A stretch of DNA of 64,000 nt. Origin: Mactra quadrangularis. Its lineage: Eukaryota > Mollusca > Bivalvia > Venerida > Mactridae. The notes beneath the pieces were generated by a model. That model was not told the DNA's origin and did no database searches. It saw only the letters and a program-made list of their open reading frames with translations. Positions 12,601 through 23,215 of this stretch are shown here, piece by piece. Location of the stretch: NCBI GenBank assembly GCA_025267735.1, contig CM046304.1, forward strand, positions 25,547,381-25,611,380, written 5' to 3'. The translations under genes and the position numbers were made by a program. Position 1 is the stretch's first letter; the number at the start of each line of letters is the position of its first letter.

Positions 12601-13685
12601 TTCCATTAGTTCACTTACATTTTTGTAAAGAGAAGTAAATTGTTGGATTCGAAATAAAGTTTGACAGGCTTAGTAAAATAACACCAGTAATGTAAACTCT
12701 AGAGTGAAAGATGAATTCAATAGCCTTTCAATAATTTGCGGAAGAATTATATTATAAAAATCTTAACAATTAGTTTTACCTGGAATATCGTCTGCTTCCA
12801 CGACTTCTGTGTCTAGGACAATCATAAGCATAATGTCCAGTTTCCCCACATTCATAACATCTGTCTTCTGGATGGAATGGACGGCGTCCTCGACCACTTC
12901 TGCCACCTCCTCGTAACCAAGGTTTTGGACGTACTTTACCCGTGGAATGCTCAACTCTTATTCTTGAACCATTGACATTTCTAAAATAGTGAGTAGAATA
13001 AAAACATTATAATTCTGTTGAACAATAAAACTTTTAGGCATTTGGTTGCTCTGAACAGTTTTGTAACGTTGTCAGGATATTGAAAACAAAGAATATGTAG
13101 GTATAGTGTGACTGAACACAAGTTCAATGTTAATAGATTTTTGAGACTAAAAGAATGTTTTAATATTACATGTTGAGTACTGTTTTTTATCTGTTCAGTA
13201 ACCATTTCTGTACACAAACTAAGTTCATCAAGGCTCAACATTTTAAGTTGTCCTATTGCCTCTGATGACCTATATTTTGGTTTGGGCAACTTGTTACTGC
13301 CAGTAAACATTTGCTTCAGGCAAGTAAAAAATATAGCTGGTTGTTCAACCTGGTTACCTAGATAAAAATTTATGTTTAGCACTGGTTCATTCCATAAATA
13401 ACAGCCAATTTCATTTAAATATCATTTCTGGTGACAAAACTCACCAGCTTTAATGAATAAAATCAAGGGGGAAAAATCTTACTGTCCATCAAGCCCTCTA
13501 ACAGCATCTTCTGCATCTCTTGGATCTTCAAATTCTATAAAAGCAAAACCTGCAGGATTTCTAGCTACCCATACACTCCTGAGTCGACCATAGTAACCAA
13601 ATGATCTTTCAAGGTCCTTTTCATTGGTGTCGCGACCCAAGTCACCAACATATATCTTGCAATCCAAATCACTTCGACGAGACAT
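6620..13685 (-). CDS. SRSF7: SRSF7 (9G8)-type serine/arginine-rich splicing factor, six coding exons
   Basis: Coding exons, in transcript order: 13685-13483, 12980-12780, 10674-10585, 10026-9991, 8135-8103, 6671-6620. Every junction has AG/GT ends and joins in frame to 204 residues plus TAA. An RRM occupies about residues 8-78 with RNP2 IYVGDL and RNP1 ending GFAFIEF. A CCHC zinc knuckle (C109, C112, H117, C122; CYECG then YAYDC) follows. The tail is rich in RS/SR dipeptides, with GGGG spacers, and ends in QPRNGD. RRM plus one knuckle plus RS is the SRSF7 signature; SRSF3 lacks the knuckle. The family binds pre-mRNA in the nucleus, promotes splice-site choice and takes part in mRNA export. 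Human SRSF7 is somewhat longer (about 238 residues), with a larger RS domain. The three RS exons of 90, 36 and 33 nt are multiples of three, so they can be skipped without frame change. The start ATG is 6 nt inside its exon, after acceptor TTTCAG, so at least one 5' non-coding exon lies upstream. Confidence 0.95.
11758..12356 (-). other. SRSF7: Candidate poison (NMD) cassette exon in the SRSF7-type gene
   Basis: This 599-bp block lies inside the 2.1-kb intron between the zinc-knuckle exon and the first RS exon. It is clearly less AT-rich than the intron on both sides. On the minus strand it begins after a good acceptor (CCCCATTTTGCAG) and ends at a consensus donor (CAAG then GTACGAG). Read from the knuckle exon, it adds nine residues and reaches TAA at 12331-12329. 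The length also shifts frame (599 = 3n+2). Inclusion would yield a 143-residue product without an RS domain and should trigger nonsense-mediated decay. An alternative donor GTAAGT is present at 11808. Vertebrate SRSF7 is known to autoregulate through a poison cassette exon in the equivalent intron; that it works here is inference. Confidence 0.65.
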
Positions 13686-13690
13686 GGCTC

Positions 13691-14810
13691 TCTGAAATAG
13701 ACAGAAATTGATGCAGGTTATTTTTTATTTTAAACACATAATAAATATAAAATAAGTCAAGACATTCACAGCTGCAAACTTTATGAATGTTTATCAATAA
13801 ATACATGTTTTTCATTTTATAATTAGTAATTTAGTTCCTGTACAATTTAACCCATCATGTACTCGAGCAGACCAACAGTTTTGGGGATCTTTAATTTAGA
13901 CTTCGGACCGAACGTTGTTGGAATTTCTTATGGCAAATGGTGAAATATTGATTTATTTATGTTAATTTGAGAACTTTGAATAATACAATTTTAGGTGAAA
14001 TTTGACATATTGGTTTAGCTACATCAACCTATATGGAAGTCGACAAGAATAAGACCCTGCCGTAACGGAACTATGTCTAAAGCCAGTAAAGATGAAATGA
14101 GTCATGGTGGGTTGGAAACAAAGCCCCATAGGACTAACAAACTAACCAGGCCATGTGACATTTTCACAATCCTAATTCAATTTCCAATGGTTTGGGCGTC
14201 ACAACGTCATGCATTTCCACAACATGCTCAACAACATAGGTAAATTCACATGATTAGGGGCGAATCAAGTCCTAAATATAAGACCCTACGTAACTTTTTT
14301 ATCATTTGGACATTTTCTGTTACATAGGGTCTTAACGTTATGTAGGGTCTTATATTTAGGACTAGGGCGAATCGTGACGGGACGAAACGGTAATTTCTGA
14401 TTCGACCATTAACTCAACACTTGATTGGAATGATATCAAGAAATGTATAATAAAACACATTTTCTTTGCTTAACATAAAACAGATCGCGTCAAGTATGGA
14501 CAAGGCTGCGTGATTAGAGCAGTCCAAAATCTCAGTAAAACAAATCATTGCCGCACGTTGGAAAACGTAGTAAAGAATGCTTTAGATTTATGCAATGCTT
14601 AGTAATGAATAATCAATCTCACTATAAGAAAAACAAAGAACAATGTACCGTGAATTTAGATTATAAATAAAGTTGAAAGCAGCAGGCTGAATGATAATTT
14701 AAGTTTTTCTGTTTTTATTGTTACCCTTGGGCTTCCAATATGGCCGACCTGCTGTTGTTGCGCATGCCCGAAAACGCGCGCGTGGTCTGTAAACCAATCG
14801 CAGTTGTTTC
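13691..14810 (-). promoter_or_regulatory. SRSF7: Putative 5' non-coding exon and promoter region of the SRSF7-type gene
   Basis: The coding start exon is preceded by a splice acceptor (CTATTTCAG, exon from 13691), so transcription must start further right. Around 14725-14805 the sequence becomes GC-richer. On the minus strand it carries, in order, a reversed CCAAT box (14794-14803), a GCATGCGC NRF1-like word (about 14760), CGGCCATATTGG, a YY1-like word at about 14745, and then a possible donor CCCAAGGGTAAC at about 14725. This order fits a housekeeping TATA-less promoter with a short first exon. A second possible first exon ends at a donor near 14914 (CAACACAG then GTATCT). It carries its own ATG, which would read out of frame over the SRSF7 start. 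The true start site needs transcript data. Confidence 0.4.
14258..14373. mobile_element. 98-bp palindromic MITE with 9-bp target duplication
   Basis: The element runs 14267-14364. Its arms AGTCCTAAATATAAGACCCT.. and ..AGGGTCTTATATTTAGGACT are reverse complements over 27 bp with one mismatch, around a ~40-base loop. It is flanked by the direct repeat GGGCGAATC (14258-14266 and 14365-14373). A related half-arm (AAGACCCTGCCGTAAC) occurs at about 14052. The 9-bp duplication is compatible with a Mutator-like transposase, but family assignment is inference. It lies in the presumed first intron of the SRSF7-type gene. Confidence 0.85.
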
Positions 14811-14975
14811 CCCTTAATCAAGCAAGTAATAGTTACCATGGGACCGTGGCTTTTTTAAAGTTACTACAAGTATGTTGATTGCATAGTTCACAGTATACAA
14901 GTTACAACAAAGATACCTGTGTTGCCCTTTTTGCGTTGGGGACGCCATTTGCAACCCGGTGAGCAAATTACGATC

Positions 14976-15017
14976 TATAAAGATCCTGCTCAATATTGGA
15001 AGAAGAAGAAGAACCCT
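14976..15017. repeat. (GAA)n-tailed repeat fragment
   Basis: AGATCCTGCTCAATATTGG is followed by GAAGAAGAAGAAG. A similar junction (CTATCCTGGAAGAAG...) is seen at 18178-18203. The two may be 3' ends of copies of one retroelement whose tail is a GAA microsatellite. The bodies were too diverged to match by eye. Confidence 0.3.
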
Positions 15018-15595
15018 TGAAAATTAAAAAGAAATCTGAAATCTTTTCTGAGAATGCAGAATAAAAACAAATTTTAAAAAGCGTCATTCATGCCAACTAT
15101 GAAGAATATACATGTAAGAAAAATTTCATGTCGCGCACTACAGCTATCCGTGAATGAATGTGCTATCCACAGACCTAGTGTATGCAAAATCTATAGAGGA
15201 ATTATTTAATTCCCGTCTACGAATCTGACAACCTAAACGCCAGACACATTCTTATCCGTGTTTACCGATTTTAAATGTATTTACTGTTTGTGATGATGTC
15301 ACTTGCTTATGCACTGGACAGTAGGCCTATGGCATGCCGTTTGCTTAATAGTTTAAGACTTCGTTTCACTGTTTTTTTTGTTTAACACTTTAAACCCTAG
15401 GTTTAACAGAGTAACTATAGTATTAAGTCGTTCAAACAATGAAATCGCACTTGCCAGTTTCATGTGGACTTTGGCAATGTTTCGTGCATTCGCCTGAATA
15501 GATTTTTAAAATGATTTTTTTTTAGAAATAATAAAATGTCCATAACTGTTTCAAAATGTTAAGGTTATAAGTTTCTGACTGTATTTTAAAATGCA

Positions 15596-17463
15596 AATCA
15601 AACCAGGCGCGTATCTGCCATTACGCACTTTACGCACGTGCGTAACATCGATTCCAGATATCGAAAATCTAAAAGTGCCAAAAACACTGAGAAATTGGAT
15701 GCTTAACCAGGGTTAGGCATTATTTGAATCGACTGTGTTTTGTCATACCTTTACTCCATGAAAATGTCATATAAATGACACATTAAACTACACAGATTTA
15801 TTTCTATGTCTATTTGTGCACATTGGAACTTCTTTCAAAAAAGACTCTTGAGTCATGACCAAAAACAATTAATTATTTACGTAATTATATGATTAGAAAT
15901 CTTACTGATTATCAATGCAAATGATCATTTGGTGTGCAAATCCTTGATATATACCAAAAAAATTTTACACATTAATTTTGTAAAGTACAATATAAATCTT
16001 AGGGCCCTTGAATCACACTCGCCACACGTTTTTTACTATCTGAAAAATAGTACATGTATATACATGTATCTATTACAAATGCTGTCTGAACAATCTCTTA
16101 GCTCAAAATTAACTGAAATAGTGCCTGTATGTGAAAACCTTTGGTTTCAAAAGTTTGTTAACATTTTAAAACCAAAAGTAGATTATACAAGACTGTGTTC
16201 GCACACATGACATTGTTTTCTCATATATTGGTTATTTATATGTTATTGACATTTAAACAGTATAAATAAGATTATGTTTTGTGCACATATGTCTTCTAAT
16301 TACTGCATTCATAACTTTTTATCTAATATAAGAAAAAACATTCTTTAATAAGGCCTTGATGGTGAGCGATCTTTGTCCTCTGTTGCTTACTTTCGCTTCT
16401 GATATGTGAACAAACTAAAAATTTAAGATTTTAACATAAACACTATCTCAGTTTAATGTCTTACTAACATATTGTTCAGACAACTTTTAAGTTGTTGTAT
16501 GTTACTTTGCAAGAAATACCTGAGGTCTACAATGACAACAGAACGTCTGACCGGATCTTATGGCTATTCACAGAGAACTTTCTATTGACATAGATAAAGT
16601 GATTGACACCTTTGCTCACCAAAACAGCGACGTTATGCGCTATGTTTTGTTTGAATGTTGAGTAGCATTATTAAATAATATGTTATCATGTTTCATACAA
16701 TTTCTATATTTGTAAATGTGATCATGCTATCGCAGTGTTATATCAGGGATTCCACATAACAGGGATTTGTAACGAAGTGCTTTTTTCGGTCGTCACTGTC
16801 TATAACTGGCTGAAGCAGGCTGTACAAACTATTCCAGACTTTTAAAAAAATGATTTGTGTTTTTGAACATGTCTTCCATGCAACTTGTGAATGTTTCTGA
16901 GATTTTTGACAAAAAGGTGTTGCAATTATGATCGAAGATATAACTTTAGATGATGTAAAGTAGGGCTAAAAATGGCAGATCTGCGGGAAAATGCATTATT
17001 TTGTGAAACAGTCTGTGAGCGTAATTTACCTCAAAATCATCTAGAAACACATTTTTTCTAACATTAATGTTATTTTGAATGGTACTGGTAAAAATTGCAA
17101 GTGAATATTTTCATTTTAACTTGTTATACTTGTTTTCCGTATTGGCCGAAATAATAGCGACGACAATGAATTCGATAAAAAATCTATTACATTTACCTAT
17201 CGTTACAAATCCCTGTTATATAAAATCCCTGGTTATATTCAATTCAAAATGTCCACTTTTTACTCGCATTTGCCCGTATGAAATTGCAGATAGCATTAAA
17301 ATAGGATTGAACGAATGGTATTTCTGTTAGCATACAACCGGTGGCTTAAGTATCATCAAAATACACCTTAGCAAATGAAGCGAATAAACATCTAAGGGCA
17401 TGCCCTCGACCCACTTTTTGTGCGTAACCTCAAAAACGGCCTAGATACGCGCCTGAATCAAAC
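15596..17463 (+). mobile_element. hAT-superfamily DNA transposon with 8-bp target duplication
   Basis: The element spans 15604-17455 (1852 bp). It begins CAGGCGCGTATCT and ends AGATACGCGCCTG, perfect 13-bp inverted ends starting with CAG. It is flanked on both sides by the direct 8-bp repeat AATCAAAC (15596-15603 and 17456-17463). CAG..CTG termini and an 8-bp duplication are diagnostic of hAT elements, and the interior carries a decayed hAT transposase. The length is short for an autonomous hAT and the frame is broken, so the copy is dead. The intact target duplication suggests no later rearrangement at the ends. Confidence 0.92.
16361..16661 (+). pseudogene. Remnant of hAT transposase C-terminal dimerisation domain
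   Basis: On the plus strand, 16361-16399 reads GERSLSSVAYFRF, matching the ERSFS-type motif at the start of the hAT dimerisation region. After about 105 non-coding bases comes 16508 onward, CKKYLRSTMTTERLTG. Then a one-base frame change leads to MAIHRELSIDIDKVIDTFAH.. ending at TGA 16659-16661. The pattern LRSTM..ERL..L..IHR is the classic hAT C-terminal signature (known for the family). The frameshift, the interruption and the lack of an upstream frame mark it as a pseudogene. Nearby ORFs at 15929-16210 and 17079-17330 show nothing recognisable. Confidence 0.8.
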
Positions 17464-18976
17464 TCTATATTATCATAAAAGGGATTAACATTTATTAATC
17501 GGTGATAAAATGTCATTCAATTTTAACAGGCCCCCTTAATTTGAACAAATACAGATCCGACAGCTACAAGATTCGTTAACAATTGATATACAGTATGGTT
17601 ATGTCACCAAAATGATTAAGGACCTCATCTGTGAGTCACTCTTGGGCAGATACATTAAGGCCCGTATAAACATGCTGATTACGACACAGAAAGAGTTAGT
17701 AGAGGCGTCCAACAAAGCTTAAAATCTAGCCTTATAAGAGCCGCAACTACGGAAAAACAAACTGTACCAAATACGATCTGGAAACACCATATAGCAAGAT
17801 TCCTTCTTTCTCAGACTAATATGAGACTGGAACATGGTGCATACCGACGTCACGCACAGATCGATGTTTGAAGAGTTCGGGGCTTCAGTCTCTACCGTGC
17901 ATGCAATTCACCATTCTCGTTCCCAGAGTCTAGTAGGATTCTCAATACTAACTACTGATGAGCCAGCATGTATCATTTCGATAGCCTGGCCTCTTCATTT
18001 GAAGCTAATTTCATACTTACGACTTGTGAAAGTTTATGTGTTCTTTCTAAGTGTAAATCGCTATAGATAGCGACATGTACAAAATATACTATAGATGTCG
18101 GTATCAGTCTGGGCATGTCATGATGATTATTTTTAAAATCACGGTAAGCCTACGTTATACACCAGAGGTGGACTGCACTATCCTGGAAGAAGAAGAAGAA
18201 GATATAGTGTATTTATAATCGCAGGTGAATCGACAAGGTAACTAGGGGAGAAGGTGTTCAAAGTTTGTTGCAGTGCAAAATAATTTAGCTACAATTGAAT
18301 GTATTCATTATATCATCGTACGAAGGGACAGAAAATACAGCGCATGATTGCTGTCACAGACAATTTCATTGGCACAGAGCTGAAAATAAATGCTCGTTAA
18401 ATATGACATGACCAGTTAATAAAAGTTTTAACATAAACTGTGTAATAAAAGAATCTGTAAATGGACAAAAAGACACCTATGGCACAGAAAAGCGACATAG
18501 CACCTCCTTTGCACCTTCTATAATTTATGTACATGAAGACCTAAACCTATGATATATTTAAGCCCCTACATACATGTATATCATTTTCATAATGTTTTAA
18601 AACATTCATTCAACATAAAACATGATTTATTGAATTTCAGCCTCTTGTGCAAAATTTTGTCTGCATGATCAAGAATTAAAGCTTTCATTTTTCAAGTTTT
18701 CGGTGTGGTATGCAGACAAAAGCCATACAATGGCACCTATCTGACGATTGATAATGTAATTCGAGGAAAAGGAATCCGTATATATATTTCCGAACGTCAG
18801 CAAGTATGAATATTATGCTGGTTAATTAATTAATATTTGACGTGAAATTCTACGTACTGTCTCTTCGTTTTTATATAAACCAAACACGTGAGTAGGCCTA
18901 TACATAAGTGAAACGTGATGTGATTCCTTTCAAAGACAGTTCTTAAGTTTAGAACTCATCCGGTGTGTTTTTCTTA
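17464..18976. other. Non-coding stretch with one short palindrome-family copy
   Basis: No gene was recognised. The 78-codon ORF at 17834-18070 runs across a copy of the dispersed CATTCTCGTTCCCAGAGTC element (17911-17952) and is not kept as coding in other copies. A GAA-repeat tail lies at 18185-18203, and the rest is AT-rich. Confidence 0.5.
17911..17952. repeat. Dispersed ~53-bp palindromic element, partial copy 1
   Basis: The left part (CCATTCTCGTTCCCAGAGTC, then TAGTAGGATTCTCAATACT) matches the complete copies at 34841-34895 (inverted) and 38584-38638. The right arm has been lost. Confidence 0.7.
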
Positions 18977-20305
18977 GGGCCCCGTTACACCAAACTAGTT
19001 CTCAGAACGTTCGACCCCGTCCTAAAAATATTGTGAAACTGGTTGTGAACGAGTTGGAACGTGCCGTTTAAGTCGAAAAATATCAGCTATACGATCATAG
19101 TTCGTTCAGAACCAGTTCTCGTTGCGTGCATTTCGTTTTTATCCCGTTCGTAGTCAGTTTTAACCCGTTCATAACTAGTTCTTCTAAACTTCTTTACAAT
19201 TGACCATCCCGTTTAAGACAGTTCAACTCGTTTTAAGTACGTACTTATCTCAATCTTAGTGCGTTTTGAACGAAATAACGTCACGTTCTGACCCGATTGC
19301 TATAAATATCCTGGACGTTTCTTCCCGTTCTCATTCTCGTTCCGCGCTTCAAGCCTTGAGGACACAATTTGTCAAGCATCACTGTGACCATCAAGCCTCC
19401 AAAAAAGAGTAGAATCAGACAGACGGTGCGTGTTAAGGCAATCGCTTCCAAACGATTCAAAATCACCTGCACATGTGAAGCTCTTGAAGACCAGCCTCAA
19501 GATAAGCCACAAGATACTAAGCCTCCTGAACCAGTTATTAAAAATGAGGAAGTTTCTCCTCTACCATGGAATTGTATTCTTGCCCCACTTCTATAAAATG
19601 AGTACAAAGCCAACATTCAAAGCATTCACGACTTCCATGGTTCTAGGCAAAGAGCTTGGGCCCAGATGATAACTTGGTGAGAAATGGTCTGTATTTATAT
19701 CAAACCTTGTCAGATCGTACTGTAGACGTTATGGACGTGGTACGAACTGCAAACGAACGCAACAGACTTACTAACAACGAGTAGAACGTACCGAGAACCT
19801 ACTGCGAACTTTAAGAACTGTGTGTAAACGTGTTGCAAACTGGTTCAGAACTTCGTATTTTGTTTTAGTGCATTTAGACGGGATAACAACGCACTATGGA
19901 CGTAATTAAGTCGAGTTAAGTCTGTGTGCAAACGGAATGAACGAGTTACAAACGGAACAGGTCGGGGTGCAAACGTACTGCAAATTGTGGCCCGATCGAA
20001 CTACGACAAGGCACGTCCCTAGTACGATGCTAGTACGGCAATTCCGTTCGCACTACGTCCTTTCCGTTGTCAGTACGTTGTCACTCAGTCTAATTGCAGA
20101 ACGGGGTGGCCGCAAAAAATTTTGAGTCGACTCAAAGTTCTGAAACCCCATTCCCGTTCAACCCCGTCCGAGCTCGTCCATAACGTTCGAACACAGACCG
20201 TAGAAAGTTGGAACTACGTTCAGTCCGTTTGCACACAGTTAGAGCTCGTTCGGTCCAATTTTTTCAGAACGTAGTGAGAACGAGTTTGGTGTAACGGGGG
20301 TATTA
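18974..20305. mobile_element. 1.3-kb TIR transposon (PIF/Harbinger-like ends), non-autonomous
   Basis: The left end, GGGCCCCGTTACACCAAACT.. at 18977, is mirrored by ..AGTTTGGTGTAACGGGGG ending near 20300. About 31 bp of inverted repeat has 3-4 mismatches. TTA occurs at both outer edges (18974-18976 and 20303-20305), matching the 3-bp TWA duplication of PIF/Harbinger elements; the assignment is inference. The interior is packed with GTTCGT/ACGAAC-type words, a dense subterminal array. A central stretch (19360-19596) holds a short open frame with no ATG, beginning after a TATAAATA at about 19302. It encodes nothing recognisable, and I do not call it a gene. Confidence 0.75.
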
Positions 20306-21047
20306 GTGTTTTTTCCAATAGACACGATCTGTAAACATTCTAAAATTTCTAATTTGAAAATCGGAAACAAACCGACAAATCAACCGGCGTATTTTGTTGA
20401 ACGAATTTTCACATAATTGTTTTCATTTTCATCATCATAAACTATTTTCCTTGAACTTATTTACGGATTTTTGTTATGTAATGTCAATGCCCTCGGGTGT
20501 GTGTGTTGGGGGGGGGAGGGCTGGCAACCCAGATCAGGACTTGTGTCAAAGACTCGTTCAATAATTTGTCTGGAAATAGAAATCGCCGACAAAAACAAAC
20601 TCTGGTTTTCCTTATAAGTTGTTGTTGTAGATCACGTGACCATAGACCCTTAATACGCTGCCATGGTACTGTCGGAAGGACGTTCAGCAACTTAGTGCGA
20701 GATCACCTAGGCCAGTTGCTCAGACTATCAATCAGATAGCAAATTCTTTATAGAAGTTATCTCCCTTTAACCACAATTTTACAATATTGCAAAGTTGCTA
20801 AAAACACGTTAACACTGATACACAGAACGGCCAAAATAACTGAATATCTTTGCTGTTTTCTGAAGAACATTTCTCCAAAAATCTGAAATTCGATCAGAAA
20901 GGGATATTTCTTAAGCGATTCATGTCAAGATTTATGTCGCCCTCTGACCTAAGCCCACACGTACGTGATTGTATAAACACATACTCATTGAAGGAACATG
21001 AAGTATACGAATATACTATTTCCGAATAGTACTACAAGGTATTTGAA
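20306..21047. other. Non-coding stretch
   Basis: No gene recognised. A G-rich run (GTTGGGGGGGGGAGGG) occurs at 20507-20520. Overlapping ORFs on both strands at 20484-20739 are mutual shadows without coding features. Confidence 0.45.
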
Positions 21048-21275
21048 GGAGCAGCGGTTTCAGTAGTAGGACGCGCGCAAAGAGATCGAAAGGTCCCGGA
21101 TTCGAACCCTACTAGGCAAGAAATTTACTTACAATTCCGTTCCACCCAGATCTAAATGGGAACTGTGAAGGATCGCCTGCCTCAGTGCTTGAATGTGATT
21201 CCAATGATCAGGGGTCATTGTACAAAATTGTAAAATCAACTGGACATGTATATGGAAGCAGACTTTAAACCGAAC
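21048..21275 (+). mobile_element. tRNA-derived SINE, family 1
   Basis: A degenerate A-box region (GTTTCAGTAGTAGGACG) is followed 40 bases on by a good B box (GGATTCGAACCC). Then comes a body (AAGAAATTTAC, CCACCCAGATCTAAATGGG, CCAATGATCAGGGG) shared with the copies at 45464, 36772, 37212 and 30912. There is no coding content. Confidence 0.75.
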
Positions 21276-21828
21276 TTTAACATTAAACTTTAAGCTAATC
21301 CATGATAAATGCTGTTTTCTGAAACTTTAGGTAACACTTCGTTCAAACAATTATCTCTGGGCAAGAAAGTTTTGGCACCAAGGTGTCGGAACACATGTAC
21401 ATATACATTTATCTACACAATTCCAGAGAAAACTTTACGTAGACAATTTGATGTATTTCAGATAAAACTTTGACGTTAAATTGGCATCGTATCAAGTCAA
21501 AATCTAAGAAATTAGGACTTATTTTACAAGAAAACACGCGTATATAACCAGTTTTTGCTAGTTTATCTGATTATACTCATACATGTTTGTTGTTTTTACA
21601 TGCATCTACATGCATGCGCAATTCTAAAATCCACGGTTATGAATCAATTGTTAAAATACTGGATTTCAATTCCGTCGATCTAGAATCGATTCCAGGAGTT
21701 CATACATTTCCATAAAAATCAACCAAAGGCGATTTTCCTCAATATAAGGAGAAATGATGAATTTTTGTGGAAGAGTAAGCGATGTGTTGCCCCTATGACT
21801 CATCTTTCTAGAAATCGGCTAAGTTACA

Positions 21829-21917
21829 TTTGGAACTCCTCGGCCATTTGCTACGAATAACTTATAACTTATAATAATTATTATTCATTCATGATAGGTT
21901 GAGGTGTTCCGAATGGG
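21829..21917. repeat. Hairpin pair of the GAGGTGTTCCGAATG motif
   Basis: TTGGAACTCCTCGGCCATTT (from about 21830) is the approximate reverse complement of GGTTGAGGTGTTCCGAATG (to 21915), with an AT-rich loop of about 45 bases. The arrangement is the same as the shorter hairpin at 38290-38345. Confidence 0.6.
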
Positions 21918-21969
21918 TGAAAGCTATTGTCAGGATTAGAACCCCCTTTTGTCGATTGCTGTAGTATTC

Positions 21970-22483
21970 CTGTTACATAGTCTGGATTACCTGCCCCTTA
22001 CTACTATCGTTATCGGGTCAGGCAAAACACGATCATGGCTGCCCCTTCAGTTCTTATTCAGGTAACAAAAGTTTCGTTTACGTTTTCTTAATTTTGCATG
22101 ATCATTTGCTGACAATAGTAACTTTAGTAGAAGTTCGGTACTATATAAGTCATTCGAAGTGGATTTTTCTGATTGCTCGTATATTTAGCGAACGATTAAC
22201 AAAAACCATGGCTTGAAGGGAACACAATTCGATCCTGGATTAGTATCGTTTTGAAGTTCGGATACTTTATTTAGCATAAATGTAACCGAACAAATAAAAA
22301 ATGTATCCACTGGAATTCTTGTACAATGATCCTTTGATTTAAGCCCGTGTTGTGAGAAGTGTTCATTTGAAAACATAATTATCCAATACCTAATTTATTA
22401 AATAGGGTGCGGCCATGATCATGATTTGCCTGACGTACATTTACCTGTCAAAGTACGACTGGGAACCAGACAACCTGTTACAT
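21970..22483. mobile_element. Foldback/TIR element with ~75-bp imperfect arms
   Basis: The left arm 21971-22046 (TGTTACATAGTCTGGATTAC, later GGTCAGGCAAAACACGATCA) is mirrored by 22405-22482 (GCGGCCATGATCATGATTTG..CCAGACAACCTGTTACA). It is a roughly 514-bp element with long imperfect inverted ends and no protein-coding content. No target duplication was recognised. Confidence 0.6.
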
Positions 22484-22573
22484 TCTTTTTAAAATGGTGA
22501 TGTCATCAGAACTGACAGACGATCACCTACAATATAATTACACCAAAAGGCAAAATCCGATCACCTCAGCTTA

Positions 22574-22690
22574 TCCCACTCGGGTAATTCCGTATACTGA
22601 CGATTTGAGTTGCACAGCTATCGTCAAGGTGTTCCGAATGTCGCAAAAATGTTTTATACGAAGTATTACGGAAAATCCCGATGTTGTAAA
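22574..22690. repeat. Cluster of three TTCCG/CGGAA motifs
   Basis: CTCGGGTAATTCCGTAT (22578), TCAAGGTGTTCCGAATG (22624) and, inverted, TACGGAAAATCCCGATG (22667) follow one another. The first and second are separated by ACTGACGAT..ATCGTCA, a short inverted pair. The same order, with a shorter spacer between the first two, recurs at 48154-48285, so the cluster is duplicated across 25 kb. Confidence 0.7.
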
Positions 22691-22903
22691 TACGACATAA
22701 TCGGATGTGTACCACGTCCTCTCTGTACGAAGCTGTGAGATGATATTTAGATATAACCTTGATGTTGAACTACTAACTTACAAGACTTAACGATATTCTA
22801 AATTTAATTATGTAATCTTAGTCGGTTGATATATTCGTTTGCGCTAAACACCATACATATACTGTAAAATATGTGCCCTGTGCTAGTGTCTTAATTTCGT
22901 ACC

Positions 22904-23215
22904 TGTCCACCCTAATAGCTCAGTTGGTTGCACACAAATCTATACTGATCGAGAAGTCGTTGGTTTCTAGTCCCAGGCGGGTTATACTTTCGTAGTTTTT
23001 TTCATGATATAATTTCTATGGCTATTCCCCATCCTACTACTGATTCAAAATTGTGTGGGCCAGTTGTCTATCACTGACGGACGTATGCGTCTAGTAACGT
23101 GCTAAAAGCTAAAACTACAGCGGATTTAGCCTTTCTAGGATCGGTGAGTAGGTTGACTGACCGCCGTAATATGATCTATATACGATGCGTTGCTACGGCG
23201 TTAAACCCAATAAAC
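22904..23215 (+). mobile_element. tRNA-derived SINE, family 2 (full length)
   Basis: The tRNA-like head has A box TAGCTCAGTTGG (22916) and B box GGTTTCTAGTCCC (22961). Its 3' tail CTACGGCGTTAAACCCAATA matches the tails of the copies at 49644-49936 and about 40445. The head resembles a tRNA but lacks a proper acceptor stem, so it is a SINE and not a tRNA gene. Confidence 0.8.

Noticed and set aside
12981..13382. 133-codon minus-strand ORF between the first two SRSF7 coding exons
   Set aside because: It lies wholly in the intron defined by in-frame GT and AG sites and shows no protein features.
17834..18070. Plus ORF containing HHSRSQSLVGFSIL, a peptide also seen in a minus ORF at 34717-34962
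   Set aside because: The shared peptide is only the translation of the dispersed 53-bp palindromic element.
19369..19596. Open frame rich in K, P and Q inside the 18977 TIR element
   Set aside because: No ATG start, an in-frame stop just upstream, overlapping frames on both strands and no recognisable motif.
22034..22062. Apparent first coding exon MAAPSVLIQ followed by a GTAACA donor
   Set aside because: It lies in the left arm of the 514-bp foldback element; the opposite arm carries the same ATCATGGC word inverted, so it is repeat DNA.
22904..22988. tRNA gene candidate with A and B boxes
   Set aside because: No proper acceptor or anticodon stem, and it is followed by a SINE body and tail. 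The heads at 49644, 45464 and 36772-37045 were rejected as tRNA genes for the same reason.
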